In this document: positions 8,747-16,787 of the stretch, piece after piece | Numbering within the stretch: the stretch's first letter is position 1 | Layout of the letters: the number at the start of each line of letters is the position of its first letter | DNA from: Clostridia bacterium | GTDB taxonomy: Bacteria > Bacillota_A > Clostridia > Oscillospirales > Acutalibacteraceae | Assembly (NCBI GenBank): GCA_024699005.1 | Contig: JAILQN010000058.1 | Span: 1-50,378, forward strand | Length of the DNA stretch: 50,378 bases | Direction of reading: 5' to 3' | Made by a program: the position numbers and the translations under genes | The notes under the pieces: model-generated | Databases searched by the model: none | The model's input: only the letters and a program-made list of their open reading frames with translations | Told to the model about the DNA's origin: nothing

Positions 8747-9820
8747 ATGGAAAAATACTGCGGTTGGTGCGGAAGCATCCTTGATGTGAATACGGGGCTG
8801 TGTCCAAACGGATGTAAACCGATTATTCAGGGTAAACCCGAAACGGACACAGGAAAAAACGGTATTATTCATTCCGGTAACGCACGGCAGAAGTGGGAAG
8901 AAACTGTCATGCAGAATAATAATAAACATTTCCCCGGGGAATATCAGGACCAGAATTACCGGACTGTCCGGATCGGGCCGGATGTTGATCCCGTATGGAC
9001 CAACAGGAAAGAGAAAAAAAGAGTAAATCCGGCTTTGATCATTGTTATTGTCGTCGGCTTATTATTCGCGGCTTTGGCTGTAATGTTTTTTCTCTCTCAT
9101 TTCAATATCGTGAGTATTCCTTATGTGTCAGACATGGTTGAGAGAATCGCAGGAGATAAACACGGCGGCAGTGGTATTGTCACGGACGAACATATGTCTG
9201 ATGAGGAACAGATTACCGGGAAAGCAAACAAAACGACCGACGATTCGGTACCGACAACAGATTCTTCGATATCAGGTTATGTATCCGGTTCCGATTCTGC
9301 GACGAATACCGTTACTAAGTATGCGGATATAGCAACGGGTACACAGAAAATCACAGGCAGTGTTGTTGATATGGCCGATCTTTTGACCGGAGCAGAAGAG
9401 TCGTATCTGACAAAACGCATTGAATATATCCGTGACAGATATGATTTTGACATAGTCATAGTCACAACTCCTTCTGCCAACGGCAAGGATATTGTCTCAT
9501 ATTGCGACGACCTCTATGATTACAACGGCTATGGCGTCGGTGAGAACAGGGACGGTTTACTGTTTTGTATCAATCTGAACGACGGTGCGGGAGCCGGCAA
9601 CAGGGATTACTACACTTCTACCCGTGGTTTCGGTATAACTGCTTTTACCGATTATGCCATAGCGGACAACGACGCTGTCATAAACTCCGCTGTTCTTCCA
9701 TATCTTGTTGACGGCGACTGGCACGGCGCATTTGATAAGTACCTTGATCTGGCGGATGAGTTTCTGAACGAAGCAAAAAACGGCATTGCTTACGACGTGT
9801 GGCATAGATATTCCCCTTAG
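8747..9820 (+). CDS. Zinc-ribbon membrane protein with extracytoplasmic TPM domain
   Basis: 357 residues. The ribbon MEKYCGWCGSILDVNTG... (C5, C8, C19, C23) is nearly identical in DNA to that of the gene at 10014. A charged linker is followed by a membrane helix (about 95-117) and the shared juxtamembrane motif (SHFNIVSIPYVSDMVERI). Residues about 200-350 are a TPM domain (YgcG/YdjH-like; DIVIVTTPS, YDYNGYG, RDYYTSTRGFG). It is roughly three-quarters identical by eye to the TPM domain of the protein at 40699, far closer than to the TPM at 10014. TPM proteins have been linked to envelope stress and photosystem repair, with weak phosphatase activity in plants; the substrate here is unknown. The gene ends exactly where an 83-bp inverted-repeat element begins. 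Confidence 0.85.
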   Translation: MEKYCGWCGSILDVNTGLCPNGCKPIIQGKPETDTGKNGIIHSGNARQKWEETVMQNNNKHFPGEYQDQNYRTVRIGPDVDPVWTNRKEKKRVNPALIIVIVVGLLFAALAVMFFLSHFNIVSIPYVSDMVERIAGDKHGGSGIVTDEHMSDEEQITGKANKTTDDSVPTTDSSISGYVSGSDSATNTVTKYADIATGTQKITGSVVDMADLLTGAEESYLTKRIEYIRDRYDFDIVIVTTPSANGKDIVSYCDDLYDYNGYGVGENRDGLLFCINLNDGAGAGNRDYYTSTRGFGITAFTDYAIADNDAVINSAVLPYLVDGDWHGAFDKYLDLADEFLNEAKNGIAYDVWHRYSP

Positions 9821-9903
9821 GTAAGCACTGATTAATTCTTGTGCATACATCCTGCCGGCTCTTTTTCCTGCAATCTGCATACACCGAATTAATCAGCACT
9901 TAC
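9821..9903. mobile_element. 83-bp MITE-like element with 18-bp inverted repeats and TTAG duplication
   Basis: Left end GTAAGCACTGATTAATTC (9821-9838) pairs with the right end at 9886-9903 with 2 mismatches in 18. The four bases on either side are both TTAG (9817-9820 and 9904-9907), a target duplication of the YTAR type typical of part of the IS5 family. There is no coding capacity. The left copy of TTAG supplies the TAG stop codon of the TPM gene. It could also fold as an RNA hairpin and act as a terminator. Confidence 0.8.
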
Positions 9904-10013
9904 TTAGAAGCCATACTTATCGATTGGTTTGGTTTTACGGATAAAACAGAAGAAGACACGGAAACAATCAAGCCCCTTATATTTTTAGCAGAAAAATTTT
10001 TTCAGGAGAGATT

Positions 10014-10910
10014 ATGGCAAAATACTGCGGTTGGTGCGGAAGCATCCTTGATATCAATACGGGCCTGTGTCCCAACGGATGCGCGCCTGTTGCACAGGAC
10101 AATTCAGTTCAATACAATACGGTCCCGTACGGCTATATGGCGGATCCCCAAAACCCGCCGGTTTTTCCGGATTATCCTGCCGGACCCGTATTTCAGGAGC
10201 AGGAAGTCCCTGCGATCCGGATCGAACAGGTATACCAGCCGCCGGAACCCGAAAAAAAGAGAGTTAGCCCGATCTCGATCGTTATAGTCCTTCTCTGCAG
10301 CTTATTGATGATCGCTGCTGTATTGTTCGCTCTCTCATATTTCGATATTGTCAGTATCCCCGGCGTATCGGATATCGTTGCAAAAATCACAAATACCGCG
10401 GATGATGAAGGCGAAGAGAATGAGGCGGGCAAGCGGACGACCGGAGGCGTTCCCGCCGTGACCGACCGTCTGAAACCCGGAGAGACAACGTCCGCGTATA
10501 TCTATCACAGTATACCGCATGATTTATTGGACGATGACAGCGGTCTGTTTTCTGATTCCGAAAAAGACGATCTGACCCGGTCGCTGAACGATATAAAGGA
10601 CAAATATCATTTTGAAGTCGTGATCCATACGACAGATACGTTCACCGGCAAGTCAAGCGAGAAATATGCCGACGATTATTATGACCGTAACGGCTGCGGT
10701 TACGGAGTGAATCACGACGGCTGTCTCATTGTGATCAATATGGACGAGAGAGAATGGTATCTTATGACCTGCGGGACCGGTATTTCCGTGTTGACTGACG
10801 CCAGGATACAGGCTGTGGGAGACGCCTTCAGTCCGTATCTGTCAAAAGGCGAGTACTATGATGCAATGACAGCTTTTTTATCGCAGATTGAAGATTATCT
10901 GAACAGATAA
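10014..10910 (+). CDS. Zinc-ribbon membrane protein with divergent extracytoplasmic TPM domain
   Basis: 298 residues with AGGAGA before the ATG. The ribbon MAKYCGWCGSILDINTG... has C5, C8, C19 and C23; the linker is proline rich (about 40-80), the membrane helix spans about 87-109, and the juxtamembrane motif SYFDIVSIPGVSDIVAKI is shared with the 5880 and 8747 proteins. Residues about 165-297 form a second TPM-type domain (FEVVIHTTDTF, DDYYDRNGCGYGVNHDGCL) that is clearly more distant from the 8747/40699 pair. Same probable topology: ribbon inside, TPM outside. The first 60 bases of the reading frame are almost the same as those of the 8747 gene, so the front module looks freshly duplicated while the outside domains differ. 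A strong terminator follows. Confidence 0.85.
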   Translation: MAKYCGWCGSILDINTGLCPNGCAPVAQDNSVQYNTVPYGYMADPQNPPVFPDYPAGPVFQEQEVPAIRIEQVYQPPEPEKKRVSPISIVIVLLCSLLMIAAVLFALSYFDIVSIPGVSDIVAKITNTADDEGEENEAGKRTTGGVPAVTDRLKPGETTSAYIYHSIPHDLLDDDSGLFSDSEKDDLTRSLNDIKDKYHFEVVIHTTDTFTGKSSEKYADDYYDRNGCGYGVNHDGCLIVINMDEREWYLMTCGTGISVLTDARIQAVGDAFSPYLSKGEYYDAMTAFLSQIEDYLNR

Positions 10911-10967
10911 AAATGAAGATACGGAATCTGAAATGATCGTATTTCGGTTCTGATCGGCACTGTGCTT

Positions 10968-11019
10968 ACCGGCGGGGGAGTTGCTGTTTCGGACAGCAAT
11001 GTCCCCGCCGGTCTGTTTT
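10968..11019 (+). terminator. Strong terminator after the second zinc-ribbon TPM gene
   Basis: Long hairpin with arms ACCGGCGGGG...GTTGCTGT and ACAGCAAT..CCCCGCCGGT, loop TTCGG, then CTGTTTT. It separates the TPM gene from the zinc-ribbon array/M48 unit. Confidence 0.85.
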
Positions 11020-11045
11020 GCCCTGTGCGCGTTTTATTTTTGATA

Positions 11046-11074
11046 TTTACAAACCGGTATTATTGTTGTAAAAT
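11046..11074 (+). promoter_or_regulatory. Promoter of the zinc-ribbon array gene, near-identical to the mreB promoter
   Basis: TTTACA (11046-11051), 17 bases, TAAAAT (11069-11074). The 35-base block 11040-11074 matches 14809-14843 upstream of mreB with only 2 differences, including the spacer. Confidence 0.7.
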
Positions 11075-11170
11075 GATAAAACCGGATCACAAACCGCCGG
11101 GAATATAAAACCGGAAGATATCATCTGTTTTAAATACCGTCTGATGTTCGGTATTGAAGGAGCGTACTAT

Positions 11171-11956
11171 ATGAAAAACTGTCCGAACTGCGGCCGTCAG
11201 ATCATTGACAACGCGAAGTTCTGTTCGGTATGCGGCGCGGATGTGCTTGCAAATAACGCGATGAATCCCGTTGCGCAGAACAGACAGGTATTCGTTCCCG
11301 CTGCGGCGGCAAACGGAAAGAAATGCCCGAACTGCGGCCGTCAGCTCATTGACAACGCGAAGTTCTGTTCGGGATGCGGCGCGGATGTGCTTGCAAATAA
11401 CGTGATGAATCCAGGCGCGCAGAACAAACAGGTATCCGTTCCCGCTGCGGCGGTAAACGGAAAGAAGTGCCCGAACTGCGGCCGTCAGCTTATTGACAAC
11501 GCGAAGTTCTGTTCGGGATGCGGCGCGGATGTGCTTGCAAATAACGCGATGAATCCCGTTGCGCAGAACAGACAGATATCCGTTCCCGCTGCGGCGGCAA
11601 ACGGAAAGAAATGCCCGAACTGCGGCCGTCAGCTCATTGACAATGCGAAGTTCTGTTCGGTGTGCGGCGCGGATGTGCTTGCAAATAACGCGATGAATCC
11701 CGTTGCGCAGAACAGACAGGTATCCGTTCCCGCTGCGGCGGCAAACGGAAAGAAGTGTCCGAACTGCGGCAGTCAGCTCATTGCCAACGCGAAGTTCTGT
11801 TCGGGATGCGGCGCGGATATGCGTCCGGCGGATGCTGCGCCGTCTCCGGTCGTCCGGAATAACCGGACAGCTGCAGCCGTGATCGCGCAGGGCGGTGATC
11901 GTCCGATCGGCGATAATATGGCTGTTCCCCTGTGCGCGGAGCGGATATGCAGGTGA
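11171..11956 (+). CDS. Protein of five tandem zinc ribbons
   Basis: 261 residues, started at ATG 11171 because GAAGGAG lies 8 bases before it; an in-frame ATG at 11144 has no site. It is made of five ribbons, each C-P-N-C-G ... F-C-S-x-C-G-A-D, spaced 48 residues apart and joined by identical linkers (LANNAMNPVAQNRQ, VPAAAANGK). The first four linkers are almost the same in DNA. The last ribbon is followed by a degenerate tail (about 215-261) ending near a sixth, broken ribbon-like sequence. There is no membrane segment, so it is cytoplasmic and most likely a multivalent binding scaffold. The M48 protease gene overlaps its end. Partner proteins could be the ribbon-bearing membrane proteins upstream, but that is only a guess. 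Confidence 0.8.
   Translation: MKNCPNCGRQIIDNAKFCSVCGADVLANNAMNPVAQNRQVFVPAAAANGKKCPNCGRQLIDNAKFCSGCGADVLANNVMNPGAQNKQVSVPAAAVNGKKCPNCGRQLIDNAKFCSGCGADVLANNAMNPVAQNRQISVPAAAANGKKCPNCGRQLIDNAKFCSVCGADVLANNAMNPVAQNRQVSVPAAAANGKKCPNCGSQLIANAKFCSGCGADMRPADAAPSPVVRNNRTAAAVIAQGGDRPIGDNMAVPLCAERICR
11180..11818 (+). repeat. Tandem 144-bp coding repeats (zinc ribbon plus linker)
   Basis: Cys codons starting the ribbons fall at 11180, 11324, 11468, 11612 and 11756, an exact 144-base period. The near identity in DNA indicates recent amplification and probable length variation. Confidence 0.85.
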
Positions 11957-12981
11957 TGAATCAATCCCGTATATCGGCAGACGAACAGACATATAATCCT
12001 TTACAGGAAAACGATCAGGCGGCAAATGAGAAAAAATCATTATATTTCATCGACTTTTTCAAAGGACTTTTTAATAAATCCCATGTGGGAACCATTATAT
12101 GGATGGTGCTGAATCAGGCTGTAATCTGTACGGCGTTTGTCTTTTTGCTCGGAACGGAAGACGCGCAATCAATCCTTCTGGGGATCGGGACCGGTATAGT
12201 TGTATATCTGCTCTCGCTTGTCATTGCGCTTTCGCCGGTGGGTGAGTTTGTGCTGCGGTTCCAGACAAAATGTAAGTCCATCGAAAAGTATCCCGAGGTC
12301 GCGGAACGGCTGATGCCTTTGTTCGGGGAGGTTTACGCCAAGGCCCGAAAAAACAATCCTACGTTATCATCGAAAGTCAGATTGTACGTCAATGAGGATG
12401 ACGTCCCGAACGCTTTTGCCACTGGCAGAGCTACCGTATGTGTCACAGCCGGGCTGCTTTCCATGAACAATGAGCAGATCAAAGGGATACTGGGTCACGA
12501 ATTCGGGCATCTGGCGCATAAAGATACATATATGCTTCAGGCGGTATCCGTCGGCAATCTGTTTGTCAGCATCATTTTCTTTATTGTAAAGCTTGTTGTT
12601 GATGTTATGATCTGGATCACCCGCATCACTCTGCATATTATGATCGATTCGATAGTAGGACGGGTATTTATGTGGATCGCCGGAGGCATTTCAAAACTGA
12701 TAGTGGATATAATGCTTTCTTTGCTGATGTATCTGTGGACAAGACTCGGCGTCGCTGTTTGTATGGCGTCAAGCCGTTCCCAGGAGTTTGAGGCGGACAG
12801 ATATTCCTGTGTCCTCGGATACGGACAATATCTCTCGCAGGCGCTGCGCGATCTTGAAGGTTCGTCCTACGGTAAAAGCAAGAAAAAAACTCTGTGGGCA
12901 GCGGTATCTGCTTCGCATCCTGATACCGAACTCAGAGTAGAGAAGATAAATCAGTACCTTTATTACGGGATCGGTGCATAA
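11947..12981 (+). CDS. M48 family membrane zinc metalloprotease (HtpX-like)
   Basis: 344 residues from ATG 11947, chosen because GGAG sits 5 bases upstream; ATG 11956, overlapping the previous stop (TGATG), is an alternative, and the frame also extends to a GTG at 11932. Two membrane helices near the N-terminus (about 50-70 and 76-96) are followed by the catalytic helix H184-E-F-G-H188, two further hydrophobic segments (about 200-222, 240-262) and the third zinc ligand in E-F-E-A-D (280-284). HtpX-like proteases degrade misfolded or damaged membrane proteins from the cytoplasmic side. The gene overlaps the five-ribbon protein and is almost certainly co-translated with it, so the ribbon protein may present substrates or regulate the protease (inference). 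Confidence 0.85.
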   Translation: MQVMNQSRISADEQTYNPLQENDQAANEKKSLYFIDFFKGLFNKSHVGTIIWMVLNQAVICTAFVFLLGTEDAQSILLGIGTGIVVYLLSLVIALSPVGEFVLRFQTKCKSIEKYPEVAERLMPLFGEVYAKARKNNPTLSSKVRLYVNEDDVPNAFATGRATVCVTAGLLSMNNEQIKGILGHEFGHLAHKDTYMLQAVSVGNLFVSIIFFIVKLVVDVMIWITRITLHIMIDSIVGRVFMWIAGGISKLIVDIMLSLLMYLWTRLGVAVCMASSRSQEFEADRYSCVLGYGQYLSQALRDLEGSSYGKSKKKTLWAAVSASHPDTELRVEKINQYLYYGIGA

Positions 12982-13080
12982 TGACCAGCCGCAGGCACGG
13001 GTGTTCCGGAAAGTCTTGTGTGATTCTTTTTACTGAAAGCCTTGACGATCCCGCTGCGGAAAAGAGGACAGTGTTATAAA

Positions 13081-13200
13081 ATGATATGCAATAATTGCGG
13101 CGCCGGGCTGCTTCCGGGCGAAATGTTCTGCAGTAATACGTTTTCGCGGCGTGTCGAAATTGCATTAAAGAAAAATCGGAAATGTCATACCATTGCATAA
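13081..13200 (+). pseudogene. Broken zinc-ribbon ORF (39 residues)
   Basis: ATG 13081 starts a ribbon (CNNCGAGLLPGEMFCSN) that loses its last cysteine: where the second knuckle should continue the frame reads TFSRR and ends at 13200, 19 bases inside the next gene. GAGG lies about 14 bases upstream, too far for a good start. This looks like a truncated relative of the neighbouring ribbon genes. Confidence 0.5.
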
Positions 13201-14750
13201 AATGCGGAAAAGAGATCAAAGAGACATCGCCTGACAACGTTTTGTACTGTCGGGCATGTCAGGTTGCCGGCAAGCAGGAGATCACGCTGCTGACAAACGA
13301 TCCGCAGGCGGTATCGGCATACAAGGGTGCGGTGGAAAAACCCATTGCCAAAAACGAAAAATCCGTTTTTACTCCCCTTCCTGAACAGGCGGCCGGCAAA
13401 ACCGTTCCCAAAAACGAAGAAACCGTTTTTGCTCCCCTTCCGGAACCTGCAGCCGGCAAAAACGTTTCCGGAAACGAAGAGTTTATCTTTACAGTCCCAC
13501 GGGACCGGCAGATAAGCCCCGCGCCCCGGAATAATACCCGGAGCAACGGTTACGGATATGAAACACAGCCGGTTATATATATACAGCCCGGTGCCGGATC
13601 AGGGGATGAATCGCAATCCCTGCCCGGAAGTCCGCATTCCGAAAAACATGCGCGTTCGCGGATCACCTTCGCGATCGTCTGTATCGTTACCCTGGCCGTT
13701 ATCGTTTTTGCCGCCGCATTGGTATTTTTCGCTGTTTCGAAAAATAATACGGACGGAGCCGGGACGCCCGCCGCAGACTGGGGCGACAGACAGCAATCCG
13801 TCCGGAACAATGATCCCGAAACCGAAATTGCCGGAAAAGAACCGGAGACGACTTCTGCGGCATCCGCAGTATCTGCGACGGCTTCTCCCGCCACAACGGT
13901 ATCTGCTTATACTCAGACCGCTGCGACTTCCGTATATCCGGGTGACTCCGGTTCCTTCCCCGGGCTGCGGGCTTATCCCGGAACGGCCATCAGTTCGCAA
14001 AGCGGATACAGCGCAGATGCTCAGTATATTCAGAAGGCCCTTATATATCTCGGGTACAGCTGCGGCAGCAGCGGAGCGGACGGATACTTCGGCGCCGGTA
14101 CCGCAGCTGCTGTAAAAAGATTTCAATCCGACAATAACCTTGATGTTGACGGACTGGTCGGCCCCGCAACATGGAGCAGGCTTCAGGAAAAACTGTCGGG
14201 TAATTCCGCTCCCGTTCCCGCAACAACTGCGAATCAGGAGACCACGGCGTCCCGGGGCGTCACACTTTTATCCGGGAATTCATATATGGTCGGATACGAT
14301 ACCCCGGATCACGCCGGTCTTGTGCTTCGTTCGGGACCGGGCAGCAGCTATCAGAATCTGCTCACCGTTCCGGAGGGCACGGTTCTGATTTATAACGGAC
14401 AGTTGAGCGGGAGCTATATCACCGTAGAGTTTTTTATCGACGGAGTCTACTACACAGGGTGGCTGATGCACAGTTACCTGACCGATGATCATTCCGGCGG
14501 AGATATCTACAACCAGAGTTCTTCCGGAAGCGGTTATCCGTCATATCCGACTGCAAGAATCAGCAGCCGGACCGACGGGCATGCCGGGCTGGTTCTGCGT
14601 TCCGGGCCGTCGGTATATACCGACAAACTGGATGTATTGTCCGAAGGCACGGTCCTTTACCTGCTGGGTGAAATCACGAACGGTTATGCTCACGTGCGTA
14701 CCGAAGCCGGAGCCGAAGGCTGGGTACTGGACAGTTATCTGGATAAATAA
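13182..14750 (+). CDS. Zinc-ribbon membrane protein with peptidoglycan-binding and two SH3 domains
   Basis: 522 residues. N-terminal ribbon C5-x2-C8 ... C23-x2-C26; three imperfect repeats of about 20 residues (KNE..VF.PLPE.AAGK, about 52-105); a basic patch and a membrane helix (about 163-185); a Thr/Ser/Ala-rich stalk; then a PG_binding_1 domain (about 268-332; YIQKALIYLGY, GYFGAGTAAAVKRFQ, VDGLVGPATW) and two bacterial SH3 domains (about 355-420 and 452-520, each with GLVLRSGP). Both domain types bind cell-wall peptidoglycan, so the outside part is a wall anchor or reader while the ribbon faces the cytoplasm. The membrane helix lacks the IP-VSD motif of the other three ribbon proteins. A weak GGAAA precedes the ATG. 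A terminator follows and then the elongasome operon. Confidence 0.85.
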   Translation: MSYHCIKCGKEIKETSPDNVLYCRACQVAGKQEITLLTNDPQAVSAYKGAVEKPIAKNEKSVFTPLPEQAAGKTVPKNEETVFAPLPEPAAGKNVSGNEEFIFTVPRDRQISPAPRNNTRSNGYGYETQPVIYIQPGAGSGDESQSLPGSPHSEKHARSRITFAIVCIVTLAVIVFAAALVFFAVSKNNTDGAGTPAADWGDRQQSVRNNDPETEIAGKEPETTSAASAVSATASPATTVSAYTQTAATSVYPGDSGSFPGLRAYPGTAISSQSGYSADAQYIQKALIYLGYSCGSSGADGYFGAGTAAAVKRFQSDNNLDVDGLVGPATWSRLQEKLSGNSAPVPATTANQETTASRGVTLLSGNSYMVGYDTPDHAGLVLRSGPGSSYQNLLTVPEGTVLIYNGQLSGSYITVEFFIDGVYYTGWLMHSYLTDDHSGGDIYNQSSSGSGYPSYPTARISSRTDGHAGLVLRSGPSVYTDKLDVLSEGTVLYLLGEITNGYAHVRTEAGAEGWVLDSYLDK

Positions 14751-14767
14751 AAGATAAGACATTAGAT

Positions 14768-14794
14768 TCCCGTTGCCAAAGACGGGGATTTTTA
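14768..14794 (+). terminator. Terminator after the peptidoglycan-binding zinc-ribbon gene
   Basis: Short hairpin TCCCGT / ACGGGGA followed by TTTTT, just before the mreB promoter. Confidence 0.65.
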
Positions 14795-14814
14795 GTTGCG
14801 CCGATAATTTGATA

Positions 14815-14843
14815 TTTACAAACCGATATTATTGTAGTAAAAT
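14815..14843 (+). promoter_or_regulatory. mreBCD-PBP2 promoter
   Basis: TTTACA (14815-14820), 17 bases, TAAAAT (14838-14843). It shares 33 of 35 bases with the promoter at 11040-11074. A 7-bp hairpin (GTCGCCG 14870-14876 with CGGCGAC 14901-14907) lies in the leader. Confidence 0.7.
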
Positions 14844-14964
14844 AAAATGTCAGATTATAAAAAATGTTTGTCGCCGTCTTATTGCCGCTGAGTGAACCTG
14901 CGGCGACTGCAAAGCAAGTACAGAAATCAATCAGTATATACCAAAAGGTTAAAACGGTAACGAT

Positions 14965-15951
14965 ATGATATTCTCAAGAGATTTAGGCATAGATCTGGGC
15001 ACGTCGAACACTTATGTCTGGTCGAAGGGCAAGGGCGTGATATTGAGCGAGCCTTCCGTGGTGGCGGTCGACGCCGGCGCGCAGTCCCATACCGTTCTGG
15101 CGGTAGGTGCGTCCGCCAAGGCGATGATAGGCAGGACTCCCGGTTCGATAGTGGCGGTAAAACCCCTTGCCAACGGAGTCATCTCCGACTATGAGCTGAC
15201 TGCGAGTCTGCTGTCGTCCTATATCAGAAAAGCGACCGGCAGCGCGATGTTCGGCAGGATAAGGGTCATGCTGGGCGTGCCGTCCGGCGTTACGGAAGTC
15301 GAGAGGCGCGCCGTTCACGACGCCGCCGCAAACGCCGGCGCAAGGTACGTCAGCGTTATAGACGTACCGATGGCAGCCGCGATAGGCGCCGGTCTGCCGG
15401 TCAACAAAGCAAGAGGCAATATGGTCGTGGATCTGGGCGGCGGCACAAGCGAAGTCGCCGTGGTCTCGGTAGGGGACATAGTCGCTTCTGCCTGTGTCCG
15501 GGTCGGCGGCGATGATCTGGACGAGGCGATATCCGCCTATATCCGCCGTACCCGCAATATGCTTATCGGTAAGCGCACGGCGGAAGACATCAAGCTCAAG
15601 ATCGGTTCTGCCGCTCCTTACGACGGTGAGGGCACTCTTGCCGTCAGGGGCAGGAGCCTTACCGACGGTCTCCCCGCTGATACTCAGCTGACGAGCGCGG
15701 AGGCAAGAGAGGCCATGCAGCCGGTGATCAAAACAATCACCGATATGATAGCGGACGCCCTGGAGCGCACTCCGCCTGAGCTTATATCCGATATTTTCAA
15801 CAGCGGTATCACGCTGACCGGCGGGGGCGCACGTCTCCGCGGGATCGCCGACGTGCTGCGCGGTATGACGAAAATGCCCGTCAATGTGGCGGAAAAGCCG
15901 GAGCTTTGCGTAATTAAAGGCATAGGATACTGCCTGGAAAAACAGTCATGA
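14965..15951 (+). CDS. mreB: Rod-shape determining protein MreB (actin-like)
   Basis: 328 residues, normal length for MreB. The actin-fold nucleotide motifs are intact: phosphate 1 loop DLGIDLGTSNT (6-16), phosphate 2 DLGGGTSEVAV, and the adenosine motif LTGGGARLRGI near the C-terminus. MreB forms membrane-bound filaments that direct the elongation machinery (PBP2, RodA, MreC, MreD) along the cell wall. It is the first gene of a tight operon: its stop overlaps the mreC start by 4 bases (ATGA). The ribosome binding site is weak (AAAGG about 18 bases upstream), so the leader may matter for translation. It has its own promoter, the near twin of that of the zinc-ribbon array gene. Confidence 0.97.
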   Translation: MIFSRDLGIDLGTSNTYVWSKGKGVILSEPSVVAVDAGAQSHTVLAVGASAKAMIGRTPGSIVAVKPLANGVISDYELTASLLSSYIRKATGSAMFGRIRVMLGVPSGVTEVERRAVHDAAANAGARYVSVIDVPMAAAIGAGLPVNKARGNMVVDLGGGTSEVAVVSVGDIVASACVRVGGDDLDEAISAYIRRTRNMLIGKRTAEDIKLKIGSAAPYDGEGTLAVRGRSLTDGLPADTQLTSAEAREAMQPVIKTITDMIADALERTPPELISDIFNSGITLTGGGARLRGIADVLRGMTKMPVNVAEKPELCVIKGIGYCLEKQS

Positions 15952-16787
15952 AGGAGTATTTCCGTTCCCGCCGTTTTATAGCGGCTGTATGTATAATCGC
16001 TGCGCTCTGTGCCGGTGTGCTTATCGGCGCGGTTACCGCTTCGCGCTCCTCGCCCCTGTCCAACGTGGCGGACGTCGTATACGCTCCCGCATCGAGGCTC
16101 GCGGCGAAGCTTGCTGAGGGACTCAAAAAATTCCGGTCAAATTTCAACTCCTCCGCAGTCATCAGGGAGGAACTGTCGGTCGAAGTCAGCCGCAACGAGG
16201 ATCTGATCCGGCGTCTTGCGGACTATGACAGGGTCAAACAGCAGATGGACTCTTATGAGGCGATACTGGGAGTGAAGGAAAACCATCCCGATTATGTATT
16301 TATACCCGCCTCGGTCATCACATCCGACAGGACAGTATCTGTCTATACGCTCATGATAGACAAGGGATCACTGGACGGAATAGAAGTAAACGATCCTGTC
16401 GTGTCGGGCGACGCGATAGTCGGCGTCATTATCAGAGTCAACGCCACAACAAGCGTTGTCCGGACGATACTTGACACGTCGCTTAATATCTCCGCTTACG
16501 AGATACGCACGCGCGAGAACGGTTACGTCTGCACTACTTCCGATCTTGCCGGCAGGGGGCTTATCAGGCTGTCCGGTCTGACCCGCGACACCGCTGTCAC
16601 CCCCGGCGGTACGGTTATGTCTTCCGGTCTCGGCGGGATATTCCCGCGCGATCTGCGTCTGGGCATTGTAAATGAGGTCAGGAGCAACGAGACCGATATT
16701 TCCATATACGCGGAACTGACTCCCGCCGCGGACGTCGGCTCCGTGTCGGATGTGTTCGTGATTACTTCGTTTGATTCTCAGGAATGA
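15948..16787 (+). CDS. mreC: Rod-shape determining protein MreC
   Basis: 279 residues: short cytoplasmic N-terminus, one membrane helix (about 10-30), a helical coiled-coil stretch (about 40-100), then the two-lobed beta domain typical of MreC (VIPASVITSD-like region, VVSGDAIVGVI, GLGGIFPRDLRLGIV). MreC lies outside the membrane, binds and activates PBP2, and links it to MreB filaments through MreD. It overlaps mreB by 4 bases and mreD by 4 bases, so the three are translationally coupled. Confidence 0.95.
   Translation: MKEYFRSRRFIAAVCIIAALCAGVLIGAVTASRSSPLSNVADVVYAPASRLAAKLAEGLKKFRSNFNSSAVIREELSVEVSRNEDLIRRLADYDRVKQQMDSYEAILGVKENHPDYVFIPASVITSDRTVSVYTLMIDKGSLDGIEVNDPVVSGDAIVGVIIRVNATTSVVRTILDTSLNISAYEIRTRENGYVCTTSDLAGRGLIRLSGLTRDTAVTPGGTVMSSGLGGIFPRDLRLGIVNEVRSNETDISIYAELTPAADVGSVSDVFVITSFDSQE

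Noticed and set aside
9841..10287. 148-codon plus-strand frame overlapping the MITE and the 10014 gene
   Set aside because: Starts inside the inverted-repeat element and runs out of frame through a real gene.
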